Positions 12,319 to 23,531 of a DNA stretch of 64,000 nt are shown here, piece by piece (the first letter of the stretch is position 1; the number at the start of each line of letters is the position of its first letter). The stretch is taken from assembly GCA_028671895.1 (NCBI GenBank), contig JAPMAC010000209.1, forward strand, positions 19,676,501 through 19,740,500. Reading direction: 5' to 3'. This DNA comes from Oenanthe sinensis (taxonomy: Eukaryota; Streptophyta; Magnoliopsida; Apiales; Apiaceae). Made by a program: the position numbers and the translations under genes. The notes beneath the pieces are model-generated. The model was not told the origin of the DNA and did no database searches. It was given only the letters and a program-made list of their open reading frames with translations.

Positions 12319-13142
12319 TTATAGAATGAATAACCCTTTTATTTCAATTGGGTATCCCACAAAATTATATTTGTCTAATTTAGGTCCTAGCTTGTCAGAA
12401 GTTAAACATTTCACAAACGCTTCACATCCCCATATTTTCATAAATGACATGTTATGACGTTTCTTAGTCCATATCTCATATGGAGTCTTCTGAACCGTTT
12501 TAATAGGAACTTGGTTAAGTGTATAAGCAGCCGTCTCCAAGGCGTAGCCCCAGAAACTAATTGGAAGATCTGCATGACTCATCATCGATCGTACCATGTC
12601 CAACAAAGTACGATTCCTCTTTTCAGAAACTCCATTCCATTGTGGTGTTCCGGGAGGAGTGAGTTGTGATACAATACCACACTTTTTTAATAAACTCTTA
12701 AATTCATGGCTTAAATACCACGATCAGATCGCAGAGTCTTAATACTTCCGCCAGTTTGCTTTTCTACTTCAGCTTTGTATTCTTTGAACTTTTCAAAAGA
12801 ATCGGATTTGTTCTTCATAAGATACACATATCTACTGAAATTATCAGTAAATGTGATAAAGTAGTAAAAGCCACCTCTTGTCATAGTACGCATAGGACTA
12901 GATACATCACTATGTATAAGTTCTAATCGTTCAGTGGTCCTTTCACCTTGTCCAGTAAAAGGAGATTTAGTCATTTTTCCAATGAGACAAGGTTCGCATG
13001 CTTCGTATGATTCAAAGTCAAACTTATCCAAGTATCCATCCTTATGTAACTTGGAAATGCGCTTCTCATTTATATGGCCTAAACGACAGTGCCAGAGGTA
13101 TGTTTGATTTGAGTCATTTATTTTAAGACGTTTGTTATTCAC
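12319..13142 (-). pseudogene. pol: Copia D integrase, broken
   Basis: The minus-strand zinc-binding pre-integrase part reads LWHCRLGHINEKRI and CEPCLIGKMTKSPF, giving the expected His/His and Cys/Cys ligands. The core follows with HSDVSSPM (first Asp, about 12910) and LRSDRG (second Asp, about 12720). The frame breaks at 12711. The downstream part, 12606-12319, has PISFWGYALETAAYTLNQVP and KIWGCEAFVKC, typical of the distal copia integrase. The catalytic Glu region around 12650-12700 lies in the frame-broken stretch. Confidence 0.85.
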
Positions 13143-13159
13143 ATTATAGATAAGAGTGT

Positions 13160-14406
13160 CTAAATCAAAACATATAAACCGTTAAATAAACGTGCAACAC
13201 CATAGGTAACATTATTCAAAGAAAAGGAACAACTATTGTTCTGAATTAAAAATGCAAAACCTTTCTTGTCTAAACAAGAAACCGAAATAATGTTTTTGCA
13301 AATTGCAGGCACGTAAAAACAGTTCTCAAATTCTAAAATAAGCCGAGTGGGCAATGATAAATAATAAGTCCCTACAGCTAAAACAACAACCTTTGCTCCA
13401 TTGCTAACTCGTAGGTCGACCTCTCCTTTAGCCAAAGTCATACTCCTTTGTAGTTCATGTACATTTATACAAATGTGAGAACCACATCCAGTATCCAATA
13501 CCCATGATGTAGAAGTTGACAAATTGACCTCTATAACATAAATACCTGAATCAGAAGCTTGACCAGCCTTCTTCTTCTTCAGATCCTCCAAATAAGCATA
13601 ACAGTTTCTTTTCCAATAACCTGGTTTACCATAGTAGTGACAATCACCCTTTGCAACAACACCCTTAGGCCTTAAAGCCTGTTTGGGATTAGCATTTGGC
13701 TTGGGACCAGAAGCAGATCTAATCTTCTTCTTTCCCTTGCATTTGCCTTTCCTATTAGCCTTACCTTTGTTATCTACCATCAACATAGCAGCAGGTTCAG
13801 CCTTTTCATGTTGGTTTCAGTAGTTCGTAACATGGCCAACAATTCAGTGGGTGTTTTGTCTATCTCATTCATATTGTAGTTCATAACAAAATGAGTATAG
13901 TTGCGGTTCACAGATTGCAAGATTAAGTCAATATGAGCTTCCAAACCAATCGGGAAACCCAAATTATCAAGATACTCAATATAACCTATCATCTTCAGAA
14001 CATGTGGTTGAACAGGTTCACGCTCTCTCTGTTTGCAAGCATACAGTGCTTTGCTCGTGTCGAACCTTTCTTAACGAGCTTGTCCCTCAAACATTCTTTG
14101 AAGGTGTTCAATCATCTCACAAGCATCCATATGCTCATGTTGTTTTTGAAGCTCAACACTCATGGTTGCCAGCATGAGACATGCAATATCATTCACATCA
14201 TCAATATGCTTCTGAAAAGTATTTTGCTGAACGCGAGTTGCATTCTCAGCAGGAGGAGCAGGTGAAGGAATTTCAATGACATGGAGCTTACGCTCTTGCT
14301 TGAGGACAATCCTCAAATTCCTATACCAATCTAGGAAGTTAGTTCCTGTCAGCTTGTCATTCTCAAGGGTTGTTCGTACGGAAAAAGTATTTGTATTGTT
14401 TGCCAT
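13160..14406 (-). pseudogene. gag: Copia D gag and protease, broken
   Basis: It starts with ATG at 14406 (MANNTNTFSVRTTLENDKL), an N-terminus typical of copia gag with the FLDWYRNLRIVL block. A stop at 14071 and a frameshift near 13786 break it. The zinc knuckle near 13605-13650 reads CHYYGKPGYWKRNC; a Cys and the His ligand are both now Tyr. Protease follows with WVLDTGCGSHIC near 13490. It ends at 13160. The basic KGKCKGKKK region near 13740 would bind nucleic acid. Confidence 0.85.
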
Positions 14407-16236
14407 TTAAATATCTACAATGTTTAAAATGCATAAAATAAACATTAGATTGTCTGAGTTATTTATTATGTTCAAATGATTATGATATATTCATAATATA
14501 TCTCACACTATTTTTATCAAATTAATAGCCCTTACTATTAATTTGGAAAGTATATCCCATAATTCTTTCTAGTGAGCCAAGATCCATATTTCGTCATGTC
14601 CTAAGTCAACCACTGGAAGTCCTTAAAAAATGATTATTTAGGTAGACAACAGTTGTCAATTATATCATATATAATTCTTGAATAGTTTGGTGAACAACGA
14701 TTGATCTTATCTATCTAATAGACTTTTAACCAAACTCTATGCTTCCTAAGTTCATAATGGTTGAATATAACCGTTTATTTTCACCTTATTATGACGACTC
14801 AGTTAAGTTAGACCCAATGATACAACGGCCGAATATAACCGTTTATATTCGTCGCATCTCACCATGATAGATAGGAGTCCCCTGCCACTGACAGTCTTTC
14901 CCCTAATCGATCTAGGATTCAATGAGTGTTCATTCATTGGAAAGCATCCGAGTAAAACTTAATATTTTGTTAAGGGGTTTAGAAAATTTAGGACGATCAT
15001 GATCACATCATGAAGAGATCTTCAATTTTTCCTTGAACCAAATATTTCAAATTGACATCTTAAATTGTTCATTTCCCAGGTAGATGGAGGATACCAGTGG
15101 TCACACTTAAAACCCATCAGCCTTACGAATATGCATATCCGTTTTTGTCAGAAAATCCCAGTTATAGATATCAAAAATCCATATTTAATTCCATGTTTTA
15201 AAATCCATATTTCTTAAACACAAGAATCTCATGATCGTTTGTTAATTTTAAAATCTTAAATCGTTACAGATTTTATCTTGTTTAGCATGACAAGCATGGC
15301 ATGGGTGACGTATCTAATACATGCATACATCATTAATCTAATTAAAGCATGCACCTTCTACTCTACACATACATTCATACATCAATATATAATGTGCGTA
15401 AATTAAACGTGTTTGGTTATGGCCCCATCCTATGTGATATTTCCAAGCTAATGGAATTATCAAGGTCAATCTATGGTGGTTTCAAATACTACACTATTAC
15501 ATGTCTTTATTATCTTCATTGCTCCATCATCTGGATTGCCTCCTAGCTTCCTTGCTTCCAAGTCTCCATTGAACAATTACATTGAATAATAAATAAATCT
15601 ATTCTACTGAAATTACAAGAAGAACTCGAGTTACATTCGAGATTAACAATTACAATGAATAAACGACATGCAAGTCGTATTTAGAAACCAAAACCATAAA
15701 ACAAAACCACTATCATATGGGTCTTTTGGCCATAACCATCCACCATGTTATCACATCACACATGTAATATATCTTAGATTATATAAACATATCATATAAT
15801 CATATATAATAAATTTCGAAATTTTATAAAATCAAATAAATTTTAGAAAATAATAAATCGCCGTTTCGGGGCCTGTAACGTCGTTAAACGGCTTACAGAC
15901 GCGAAGCTGACAATGTCCGTATTGCTCAGTGACACGATTCCAGTCAGAAAACACATATCGTTTGCGAAAATCGGACACTGGACACAAATTTCAGAAAATC
16001 TACCGAAGCCGTTTCAGAATTCGTATCGAATACGATTTCCATAACAAGAACAAACATGTATCATATACATACACCAATACACACAATCATCCCATGATTA
16101 TACAACACATGAATATCCTATATTCAAAATCATATAAAACATATATATCAATATATAGTCATGACATATCATATATATGTTTACATACATCGAAAAACTG
16201 TTAAACACATAACCAAATGATCCCATTATACACGTA
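14407..16236 (-). other. Copia D 5' leader between PBS and gag, non-coding
   Basis: About 1.8 kb between the PBS and the gag ATG has no sustained coding on either strand. It holds a GCCGTTTCGGGGCC-type palindromic patch near 15860 and AT-rich stretches. This is a long leader for a copia element and presumably contains packaging signals, though none can be identified. Confidence 0.6.
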
Positions 16237-16248
16237 GCTCTGATACCA
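16237..16248 (-). promoter_or_regulatory. Copia D primer-binding site (initiator tRNA-Met)
   Basis: GCTCTGATACCA on the plus strand is TGGTATCAGAGC on the minus strand, the plant tRNA-iMet primer site. It lies one base from the LTR edge at 16250 and fixes the orientation of the element. Confidence 0.92.
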
Positions 16249-16249
16249 T

Positions 16250-17847
16250 TGAAGGGTTTCGGGCATGAAAACGCAGCGGAATTAACGTAAAAAAAATAAA
16301 AAAAAATCGAAACCCAATCGCAGGATCCATGTATAACGTTGGATGATTAAGGTGAAGAAGTCTGTACCTTAACAAAACTTTCCGTATGTTGTTTAATGGA
16401 GGTCCATAAAAGATGAATCACAGCAGCCCTTTGTTGCAAAGATTTGCTCTCCAAAGAAATCCACACGAACGCCCGATCGGCCTACGATCACCGGAGTCGG
16501 TACTAGCCGAATTGTTTGTCCATCTCTCTCTCTCTTTCTCTAGCCTCTCTTGATGTTGAGCAGCTAGGGTTTTTCTCTAAAAACGAAATTTGATAATTAA
16601 ACCCTAATACTATACATCATTATGTATATATAGGGGAGAGAGAGATTTTGGGCCTAACCCTAATCCGTGTGGTTTCTAAAACCCATTATGACTTTGGGTT
16701 ATTATTATTATTAAATCTGAATTCAAATATAATTAATCAAGTCCTACTTAATTAATTCAATAATTAAATTCGAATAATAATAATACTTATTAAATCTGAA
16801 TTCTAATATAATTAATCAAGTCCCTCTTAATTAATTTAATAATTAAATTCGAATAAATAATAATATATTTAAATTCGTAATTTAAATAAACCTCCGTTTT
16901 GACGTTCTTTGTGTATGACCCTTTAGGTTATTATTACGTTGGCAATAATTTTATTATCTAATAATAAAATTATAAACAATGAGCGGCATCTAGTAATACA
17001 TCATTGCTACCCAAGTAACAGTAATAATTGGTGATTCAATTAAACCTTTCGTGAATAATGTGCAATGTAATATAATCCCTTTAACCTTATATTATAGATA
17101 AAACTCGAGGCATGTATAGCGTCATCCTCTTCAACGTTTAATCTTGGTTTCTTTGATCAATGAGTAGACTATTTAAACAAATCAATATTTGAGCATGGTC
17201 ATGCATTTCATAGTCTCACTCAATCAAGAGGCCAATAATATCACTCCTAGAATTGGAGGGTTAAATCCTATATCTATCATTCATATTCCCCATACGATTC
17301 ATAGCATACCCAATGTCCACCTTTATCATTACCCGGTTAAAGGTAACTTTGAGGGTAATCAAAGTATATTAATTCTCGTATAGAAATATAATGATTTCAA
17401 GTCAGAGGATCATTACATCATTATCACTGTGAGATTTCTTATGACACTTATTAACATGTAGAATCTCACGGCGGGTCTTTCCAGTGTCATGTATTGATGC
17501 ATACACTTATGTTCTTGACTTTAGTATCACCATACCTCTGACCAATGAGATGTGGTCATCTGTCAACAAACATACTAGTCTTATTGCATTATTACTGTCC
17601 TTAAATAATAATACTTGACTAGGGAATTTTAGGAATAAAATACTAATCATATAATCTCATTTTTAAGTCACATACTAAAAGATATATATTACGTATTAAT
17701 ATTCGAAGGACATTTATTATTCTTTCAATTTATGACGCAGTAAATAAAGACATAATAAATATTAATTAAATAATCACATAAAACATAATCATTAATTATT
17801 TTCAATAAAACATTAAAAGTATTGTCTCTAGGACACCAATACTAACA
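16250..17847 (-). repeat. Copia D 5' LTR (right copy)
   Basis: It begins TGAAGGGTTTCGGGC and ends CACCAATACTAACA. It matches the copy at 9188-10783 along its length. Its last ~97 bases belong to a 219 bp tandem duplication that runs on into Copia A coding sequence. Confidence 0.92.
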
Positions 17848-18188
17848 CATTGATCATACTGAACAGAGAACTAGAAACTTGAAGGTAAGTTTGGTCAAAG
17901 TCACCGATGTGTGTCATATGACTCCTGGTGATCTACAAAGTGATTCAGATGAGGAGTCATGGATGAGTACATAATAAATATTAATTAAATAATCACATAA
18001 AACATAATCATTAATTATTTTCAATAAAACATTAAAAGTATTGTCTCTAGGACACCAATACTAACACATTGATCATACTGAACAGAGAACTAGAAACTTG
18101 AAGGTAAGTTTGGTCAAAGTCACCGATGTGTGTCATATGACTCCTGGTGATCTACAAAGTGATTCAGATGAGGAGTCATGGATGAGTA
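17751..18188. repeat. 219 bp tandem duplication across the Copia D/Copia A junction
   Basis: Units 17751-17969 and 17970-18188 appear identical by eye. Each contains the end of the Copia D LTR (to CTAACA) plus the first ~122 bases of resumed Copia A ORF (ACTCCTGGTGATCTACAAAG). The duplication therefore postdates Copia D insertion and is younger than the LTR divergence. Confidence 0.93.
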
Positions 18189-19921
18189 CCATTGATGGTT
18201 CTTTTAAAGATGCAGAAACAGATATCCTATCACAATACAGAAGGGCAATGATAGAGGTGAACATTGAAGACTTAACTCACAGGAGAATTGCCACCTGCAT
18301 GAAGGATCAGTTAAAATTGCAGAAAATGACAGTCACTGGCATAAGAAGGGAATTGGACAGCATCAAAGACTCAATCTCAACAAACAAGGATGTATTGGAA
18401 AAAAGATTGGATGAGAAACTGCCAATGAACACTCTGGTGCAAATTAAGGATAAATTATTTAAGGAGTCAAAGAATTTTACAGCCTTGGAAAGGAGAGTAG
18501 AGTCCATAGAAACTAAGATGGAAGCTATAATTAGAGGACATACTCTACATGCTGAAATTCTTCAGAAGTTTCTTGACAGAATGCCACCACCTCCTAATTG
18601 TGATGTTAACAAAAAGGGGGAGAATACAAAGAAGAATAATGATAAAGATGGTGATGGTGGTGTTGGAGGAGCTGGGAGTGATAATCCTGGAGTCAATTTG
18701 GGTGGTCACAACAGGACCTCAAGAAGTGGTGCAAGTGGCAGTGGAATCTATAAGGGTCAATCTTCAAAATATTCCAAAGATGACATGGAACAGAAAAGGA
18801 CAGATGCTAAGAAATTTGAAGATGATTTGGAAGCTAGAAGAAATTCTAGAGAAAAGGAAACTCAATTAATGATTGAGAGGGAAAGACAAAGACTTGAAAC
18901 TCTAAAAAGGAACACTGATTTGCTTGCAAAGGCTGCAGAGTCAGGAAAATTAGATGAATTTATTGCTCAAATCAGAGTAGTAAATGAAAGTGCAAAGGGG
19001 GCCACTCAGGAAAGCAACTCAAATACAGAAGCTTTTCTTCAATTAGATGTTGAAGCACTTAAAGAAAAGAAGAAAGGGAAATCAATAATGATTGAAGAAG
19101 AGAAGAAGAAGAAAAATGAACCAGTAGGCCAAAAGCTACTTTAAGGAGCCATCACTAAAGGAATCTCAGATGCCTCAAGGAGAGAAAAGGAGAATGAAGA
19201 GATTGTTAGACAGATGGAAATGCAATGGCATTTGGAAGAGCTACAGGCAGAGCAACCATTGAGAAAAAGGAGAAAAATAGCAATGGCCCAGAAAAGGGCA
19301 GATTCATATCAGAAGATGGTGGTTCAGGAGAATCCTCAAGTCACTCAAGGAAAAACCAATGAGGAAGTGACATTTGAAGGATACCAATTATAAGGAACTC
19401 CAGTTGTAAGTGAGAAAGGATTAATTGGAGTTAGAACCCATCCTGCAACTTCAAATCAAGAGGAATCCATGAGGTTGAAGTATGAAAATGGTTCTAAACT
19501 CACTTACTCAATAAAGGTGATTATGAAGCAGGGCTACAATGTGTTGAAGACAATTCTACCTCTTCTAAACAAAAGGTACAAACTCAATGTGACTATTTCT
19601 CAGGAAATCCAACAACAAATCTCAAAGCTGAGGAGAGCAAAAGCTGAAGCTGAAGCTGAACCTGATTCTCCTTTGAAGATATGGAAATCTCAAGTCAAGA
19701 AGGTGGTGTTGGAACCAAAGCATGCCATGATTTTTACAGATGTGGAACGCAATACCAAATTCTTTGATATCTGCAAATATCTGGACAAAATCACAGATGA
19801 GGAAATCCACTATCTTATGAGGCAACTTGGGGAAACTGACAGAGATGAAGCAATATTGAGGAGCATCTTTATGAGGCAATTAAAAGAGAATGCTGAAAAG
19901 AAGAAGAAGAAGAAGAAGTAA
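17848..19921 (+). pseudogene. Copia A third ORF, 3' half, broken
   Basis: Coding resumes after Copia D. The intact copy of the junction starts at about 18067 (frame reading HIDHTEQRTRNLK) and is open to 19144. It predicts long coiled coils (about 18270-18560 and 18770-18960), a Gly/Asn-rich linker (VGGAGSDNPGVNLGGH) and a Lys-rich end. After a TAA at 19142 and another at 19391, both fitting a Gln codon, the frame continues to 19919 and ends in a poly-Lys run. The flanking segment before 18067 is the duplicated junction. This is the C-terminal half of the Sirevirus-type extra protein; its function is unknown. Confidence 0.68.
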
Positions 19922-20094
19922 TTGAAGTGTGAAGACCATGAAGAATTAAAGACACTAGAACAGTCTGCAAAGAATAATCATCAACTGGTATTTTCTAAAA
20001 GTGCTATGAAAATTTCTTGATTCTATTTGAATGATTATAGTTAAGGGTTTTGTTATCATCAAGTAGATTTATGCCTGTTCATACTACAGACACA

Positions 20095-20107
20095 AATAGG
20101 GGGAGAT
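20095..20107 (+). promoter_or_regulatory. Copia A polypurine tract
   Basis: AATAGGGGGAGAT lies immediately before the LTR start TGTTAGG. It is the plus-strand primer site for reverse transcription and marks the 3' LTR edge. Confidence 0.88.
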
Positions 20108-20738
20108 TGTTAGGAATCTACATGTAATTTGATGATAACATTAATCTTAGAATCATAGGAATTTTATTTGATGTAACTGATCAATTGATATGAAAGTTAT
20201 AAATATCAATTGATCAGGAAACCATTTATCAGTTGAAATGTTTATCTGAATCAACTGATAATATGGATTGTAGCATAGGTGTACTTAGTCTATTTTCAAT
20301 TGATAAGGTGCAAATCAATTGATATTTTCATCAATTGATACTAGAGTCAATTGATATAGGTCATCAACTGATGTGTAACTTAGACTGTTAAATTATGACT
20401 ATTTGAAGACAGGAAACTTATACAAGTGAAGGATGATTAGTTGATATTGAAGCATCAATGGATAGAAGATCAATTGAAGAAACCAAGTCAAGAGTTGAAG
20501 ACCATCAACTTATTTGAAGACCCATCGATTGATATATCCATTGATATCATTTATCAATCGATAAGGCAACTATACTTATCAATCGATGGATATCAAGATC
20601 AATCGAAGAACATTATCAGTTGATGAATAAAGGAAGAGTCAATTGATATGCTTAACAGTAAATTATCAATTGACTGTGACAAAAAGACAATCTGTCAGAG
20701 ATCTAGAAAGACAAAAGAACACCTATGGAAGACATTAA
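20108..20738 (+). repeat. Copia A 3' LTR, rich in TCAATTGAT-type motif
   Basis: It starts TGTTAGGAATCTACATG after the polypurine tract. The right edge is set at 20738 (ending GGAAGACA) because the next bases, TTAATCTAGGTCG, recur at about 62725 in an unrelated context. From 20175 to 20650 it carries about 15 copies of TCAATTGAT, TCAACTGAT and TCAATCGAT words. No clear TATA box is seen. It may be a full short LTR or truncated at the right; no second copy is in the window. Confidence 0.7.
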
Positions 20739-20940
20739 TCTAGGTCGCGTAACATGTACAATATTATGAACCAAGAATTATAGATGAGTCCTAAATTTAT
20801 ATTTATATTTAACCTTTTATAACTTCTAATTCAAAAAATATAACAAAAGTCTTTGGACATTCATTGTTTAACCTTTACACCCAACATAATAAAATTTAAT
20901 CCAAAATCATCCATTCCGAACCCATTAATTATTTAATCTG
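20739..20940. repeat. Segmental repeat X, copy 1
   Basis: Similar to 62725-62990. Shared stretches include TAATCTAGGTCG, then after a gap ACATTCATTGTTTAA, CCCAACATAATAAAATTTAA and AAAATCATCCATTC. It is non-coding. It is one block of the tandem segmental duplication described in the findings. Confidence 0.8.
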
Positions 20941-21099
20941 ATATCCAAATACACACTTAAAAAATAAATTCAAACCTATACAAGAGGTACAAGATATATG
21001 ATAGGGGATATTATGAGATATTATAATATGATTTTATCTTAAATACACGATAATAAGATATTGATATTTATTCTATACTTTTGGTATAAATATTGAAAA

Positions 21100-21640
21100 C
21101 ATTAAGGCACACGTCCACCTATATAAATGTAGCTCTGTTGCATGTTTCCCAATATTTTTAACTTCTCCATTTTTTGTTCATGTATTCTTCAAATCATAAA
21201 CACATTCTTGTAATCCATGTTTAATCATTGTATAAGTTTGGATAATCAGGCTCATACTATTGTGTACACCAACATATTCATCCAACCATTTTGACTATTG
21301 ACCATAAATATACATAGAAAAACTTTTATAGCCAAAAAAACTGTTGGATGACATATGCTAGTGTACACTATATAGTATGCCTACAAAATTTCACGGGGAC
21401 TCCCACATAATTAATTCAGGTAAACATGTTATAACGTACTATGTAATAAATTCATTTATTCATTTGGTGCAACATCTACATATCTTCTGGCATAATTTTT
21501 TTCTAACAGGCCGCGCAAGAATGGGCCCAGCACCTTCAACACGTAAGTAATAAACAAGTTAAGCTACGGTTTGGCTATAATAAAATTGTATCTTGGGCTC
21601 CTACACAACTTAAGTTTTGATTTTGACTTGTATTTTTATA
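21100..21640. repeat. Segmental repeat P, copy 1 (partner 26590-27190)
   Basis: Direct, diverged repeat of 26590-27190, sharing CCAATATTTTTAACTTCTCC, CTGTTGGATGACATATGCTA and GTATGCCTACAAAATTTCAC. In this copy a short exon-like block GCCGCGCAAGAATGGGCCCA (21511 onward) sits between an acceptor-like CTAACAG and GTAAGT; the partner lacks it. No ORF of note. Confidence 0.8.
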
Positions 21641-21705
21641 TTATTGGCTTATTTTTACAATTCTAAAAAGTTTAGCTATAAGAAAAAAGAAGGGAACAAT
21701 TCATA

Positions 21706-21708
<3 letters not shown>

Positions 21709-21754
<46 letters not shown>
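21709..21754. repeat. (AT)n microsatellite
   Basis: Uninterrupted AT dinucleotides. The DNA from here to about 22730 is very AT-rich with T- and A-runs and shows no coding. Confidence 0.97.
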
Positions 21755-21758
<4 letters not shown>

Positions 21759-22734
21759 AATATAAAAGCTTTGTTTGATTTTGAAACAAAAAAGTTATTG
21801 CTCTACTTTGTTTTGTATTATAAATCCTCCATTATTTACATTATCAATTCATTTTAATTGTAAAAATGTTTCGAAGTTTTTGGGTACAAAAAGAAAAAAT
21901 TAATTTTTTTAAAAATGGCCTAATTTCTTTCCTCATTATACCTTTTTGAAAGAAATATTTTCAAAGAATTGTCTAAGAAATTTATATTAATTGTAAAAAT
22001 GTTTTGAAGTTTTTTTTGTGTAAACGGACAAAATTAAAACTGTATTTAAAAAGGCCTAATTTATTTTCTCATTATACTTTTTTAAATGTAATATTTTGAA
22101 AGAATTGTCTAAAATTATTTTTCTAATCTTTACTCTACTTCCTAAAAATATTTGGAACAAAATACAACTAAGAAAAATTCTTTATAGGCTTTTTATTTCT
22201 ATTTTGTAAGTCAAAGTTTTTTTTTGACATATTAAAGTTAAAAAGAGTGAGAATAATAAATAATAAATAAAGTTTAATGTGCATTTTAAGAAGAAAAAAT
22301 CTTTTTTTTAAATATGCAAAAGTTAAGGAATCAACAAGCCGTAAATATTTTTTCTAGTTTTTTATTTTAAACAAAATTTCTGTTTTTTATTAAAAGAAAA
22401 TTTCTTTCTAAGTTTGAGTATAATGAAATTAATATCTTAGAAATTTGTAATTATATATATACTAATAAAAATTCTTATAATTTTTAAGAAAATTAATATT
22501 GAGATTCAAAGAGGTGTAAAATATATCTTATTACTATTACAAGCACAAGAACATATTCTTTCGTATGTTAATTACTTTGTATTGAAGCATGTCTCTTCTA
22601 GAGAAATATGTAGAAAGAGAGACAATGAATGATTTTTAGATTTTAGGCAATTCTTGTTGTGAAACTAATTAATTCATTTTGTTATACCATCCATTTCTCT
22701 TCACTAAACGTTGTTTTCTTTGTTTAAAATCTAG

Positions 22735-23095
22735 ATGCTTCAAGGATGGTCCACATCAGCTTGGTGTCAAGTTTTGGTTTCCGAATAAGCGCACACAATG
22801 AAAGCTATAAACCTGTTTATTTTTGTTTTTCTTATAAGGCATGTTATCGTTCAAGTACATAAAACAACTTAAGTCTCGGCGAATTAAACTCTCAATTTTT
22901 TCAAGACCTAAAGTGTCAGTAAGAAAAATGTTGCTCGTCAACTTCAGAATGATGAGAATGATGGGTTTCAAAATCAAAAACAACAATCTACGGAAGCTCT
23001 AAGGGGTAACACTCGTCTGACATGTAATGGTCTAAGGAATAATAAAAATCTATGGAAACAACTCGAGGTTGAAAAATATCCGTTTGCGAGACAAG
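22735..23095 (+). pseudogene. Relic of an HD-Zip class IV homeobox gene
   Basis: After an acceptor-like CTAG the frame reads CFKDGPHQ then, with an internal gap, GVKFWFPNKRTQ. This is the third (recognition) helix of a plant HD-Zip homeodomain, with the invariant Trp, Phe, Asn and Arg of WFxNxR present. A one-base loss after the Gln codon breaks the frame. Coding-like sequence resumes at about 22930: NDENDGFQNQ, STEALRGN, LTCNG and LRNNKNLWKQLEVEK. This matches the order of the interrupted leucine-zipper region (loop with Cys, then second zipper) of class IV proteins, and ends before a GT at 23096. The homeodomain N-terminus and START domain are not seen. Such genes control epidermal cell fate; this copy is dead. 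Confidence 0.68.
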
Positions 23096-23277
23096 GTATT
23101 GAGTTAGTTAATTTTAATATTTCATCAATTAACAATTTTAATTCTAAGATCATCTTGTATGTTTGTTATTAGACTATATTAATCTCAAATGAAATGTGAT
23201 TTTCTTCTTTCATTTTCTTTTCCAAATTTAATATAATTTTTTGATTTTCTTTTATAGGTAAATAGGCTTAAATTATA

Positions 23278-23529
23278 CTCCCTCCGTCCCATCCAATTGT
23301 TATCACTTTTTTTTCACTTTCTGGCACGCATTTTAAGGTGGATTTTAAGGATAGTTTCATAACTTATTTTTAAAAATTTCTTTTTTTGTATAAAAATAGG
23401 ATTGTTCTATTTTTATACAAAAAAGGAAAATTTCAAAAATAAATTATGGAACTATCCTTAAAATTCACCTTAAAATGCGTGCCAGACAACCCATTTTGAA
23501 ATGATAACAACTCAACGGGACGGAGGGAG
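23278..23529. mobile_element. Stowaway-type MITE (Tc1/mariner)
   Basis: It starts CTCCCTCCGTCC and ends GGACGGAGGGAG, flanked by TA on both sides (23276-23277 and 23530-23531). Almost the whole 252 bp folds as one hairpin: CTGGCACGCATTTTAAGGTG on the left pairs with its reverse complement near 23460-23490. It has no coding capacity and depends on a mariner transposase in trans. Confidence 0.95.
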
Positions 23530-23531
23530 TA

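Larger units (their letters stand above)
9188..17847 (-). mobile_element. Copia D: complete-length, decayed Ty1/copia retrotransposon nested in Copia A
   Basis: Two direct repeats of about 1.6 kb (9188-10783 and 16250-17847) flank a minus-strand gag-pol. The PBS complement GCTCTGATACCA lies at 16237-16248, next to the right LTR, so the 5' LTR is on the right. The other internal edge, read on the minus strand, has a purine tract GTGAGAAAT before the LTR start TGTTAGTATTGG. Copia A's third ORF is interrupted at 9187 and resumes at 17848, so this is the younger insertion. I see no matching 5 bp target duplication (CCAGG left, CATTG right). Total about 8.66 kb. The lineage within copia is not assigned. 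Confidence 0.9.
1503..20738 (+). mobile_element. Copia A: Sirevirus-like Ty1/copia retrotransposon, 5' end missing, interrupted by Copia D
   Basis: The order is gag, protease, integrase, RT, RNase H, then a long extra ORF between pol and the 3' LTR, the hallmark of Sireviruses. A polypurine tract at 20095-20107 and an LTR beginning TGTTAGGAATC at 20108 close it. The 5' LTR, PBS and start of gag are replaced by the CACTA element at 1-1502. Copia D sits in the third ORF at 9188-17847. Without that insert the visible element is about 10.5 kb. Multiple in-frame stops show it is dead. A Ser-Ile-Asp-encoding motif (ATCAATCGAT type) recurs throughout gag, pol, third ORF, spacer and LTR. Confidence 0.85.

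Noticed and set aside
20175..20650. Regularly recurring short motif that could suggest a CRISPR-like array
   Set aside because: Spacing is irregular, the words are degenerate and occur in both orientations, and they lie inside a plant retrotransposon LTR. It is a dispersed Sirevirus motif.
21511..21543. GC-rich 33 base exon-like block between CTAACAG and GTAAGT
   Set aside because: Too short to assign, and the paralogous copy near 27045 lacks the splice-like borders. It is mentioned only within repeat P.
22756..22986. Minus-strand ORF of 76 codons
   Set aside because: It overlaps the HD-Zip IV relic on the opposite strand, and the plus-strand helix-3 match is specific.
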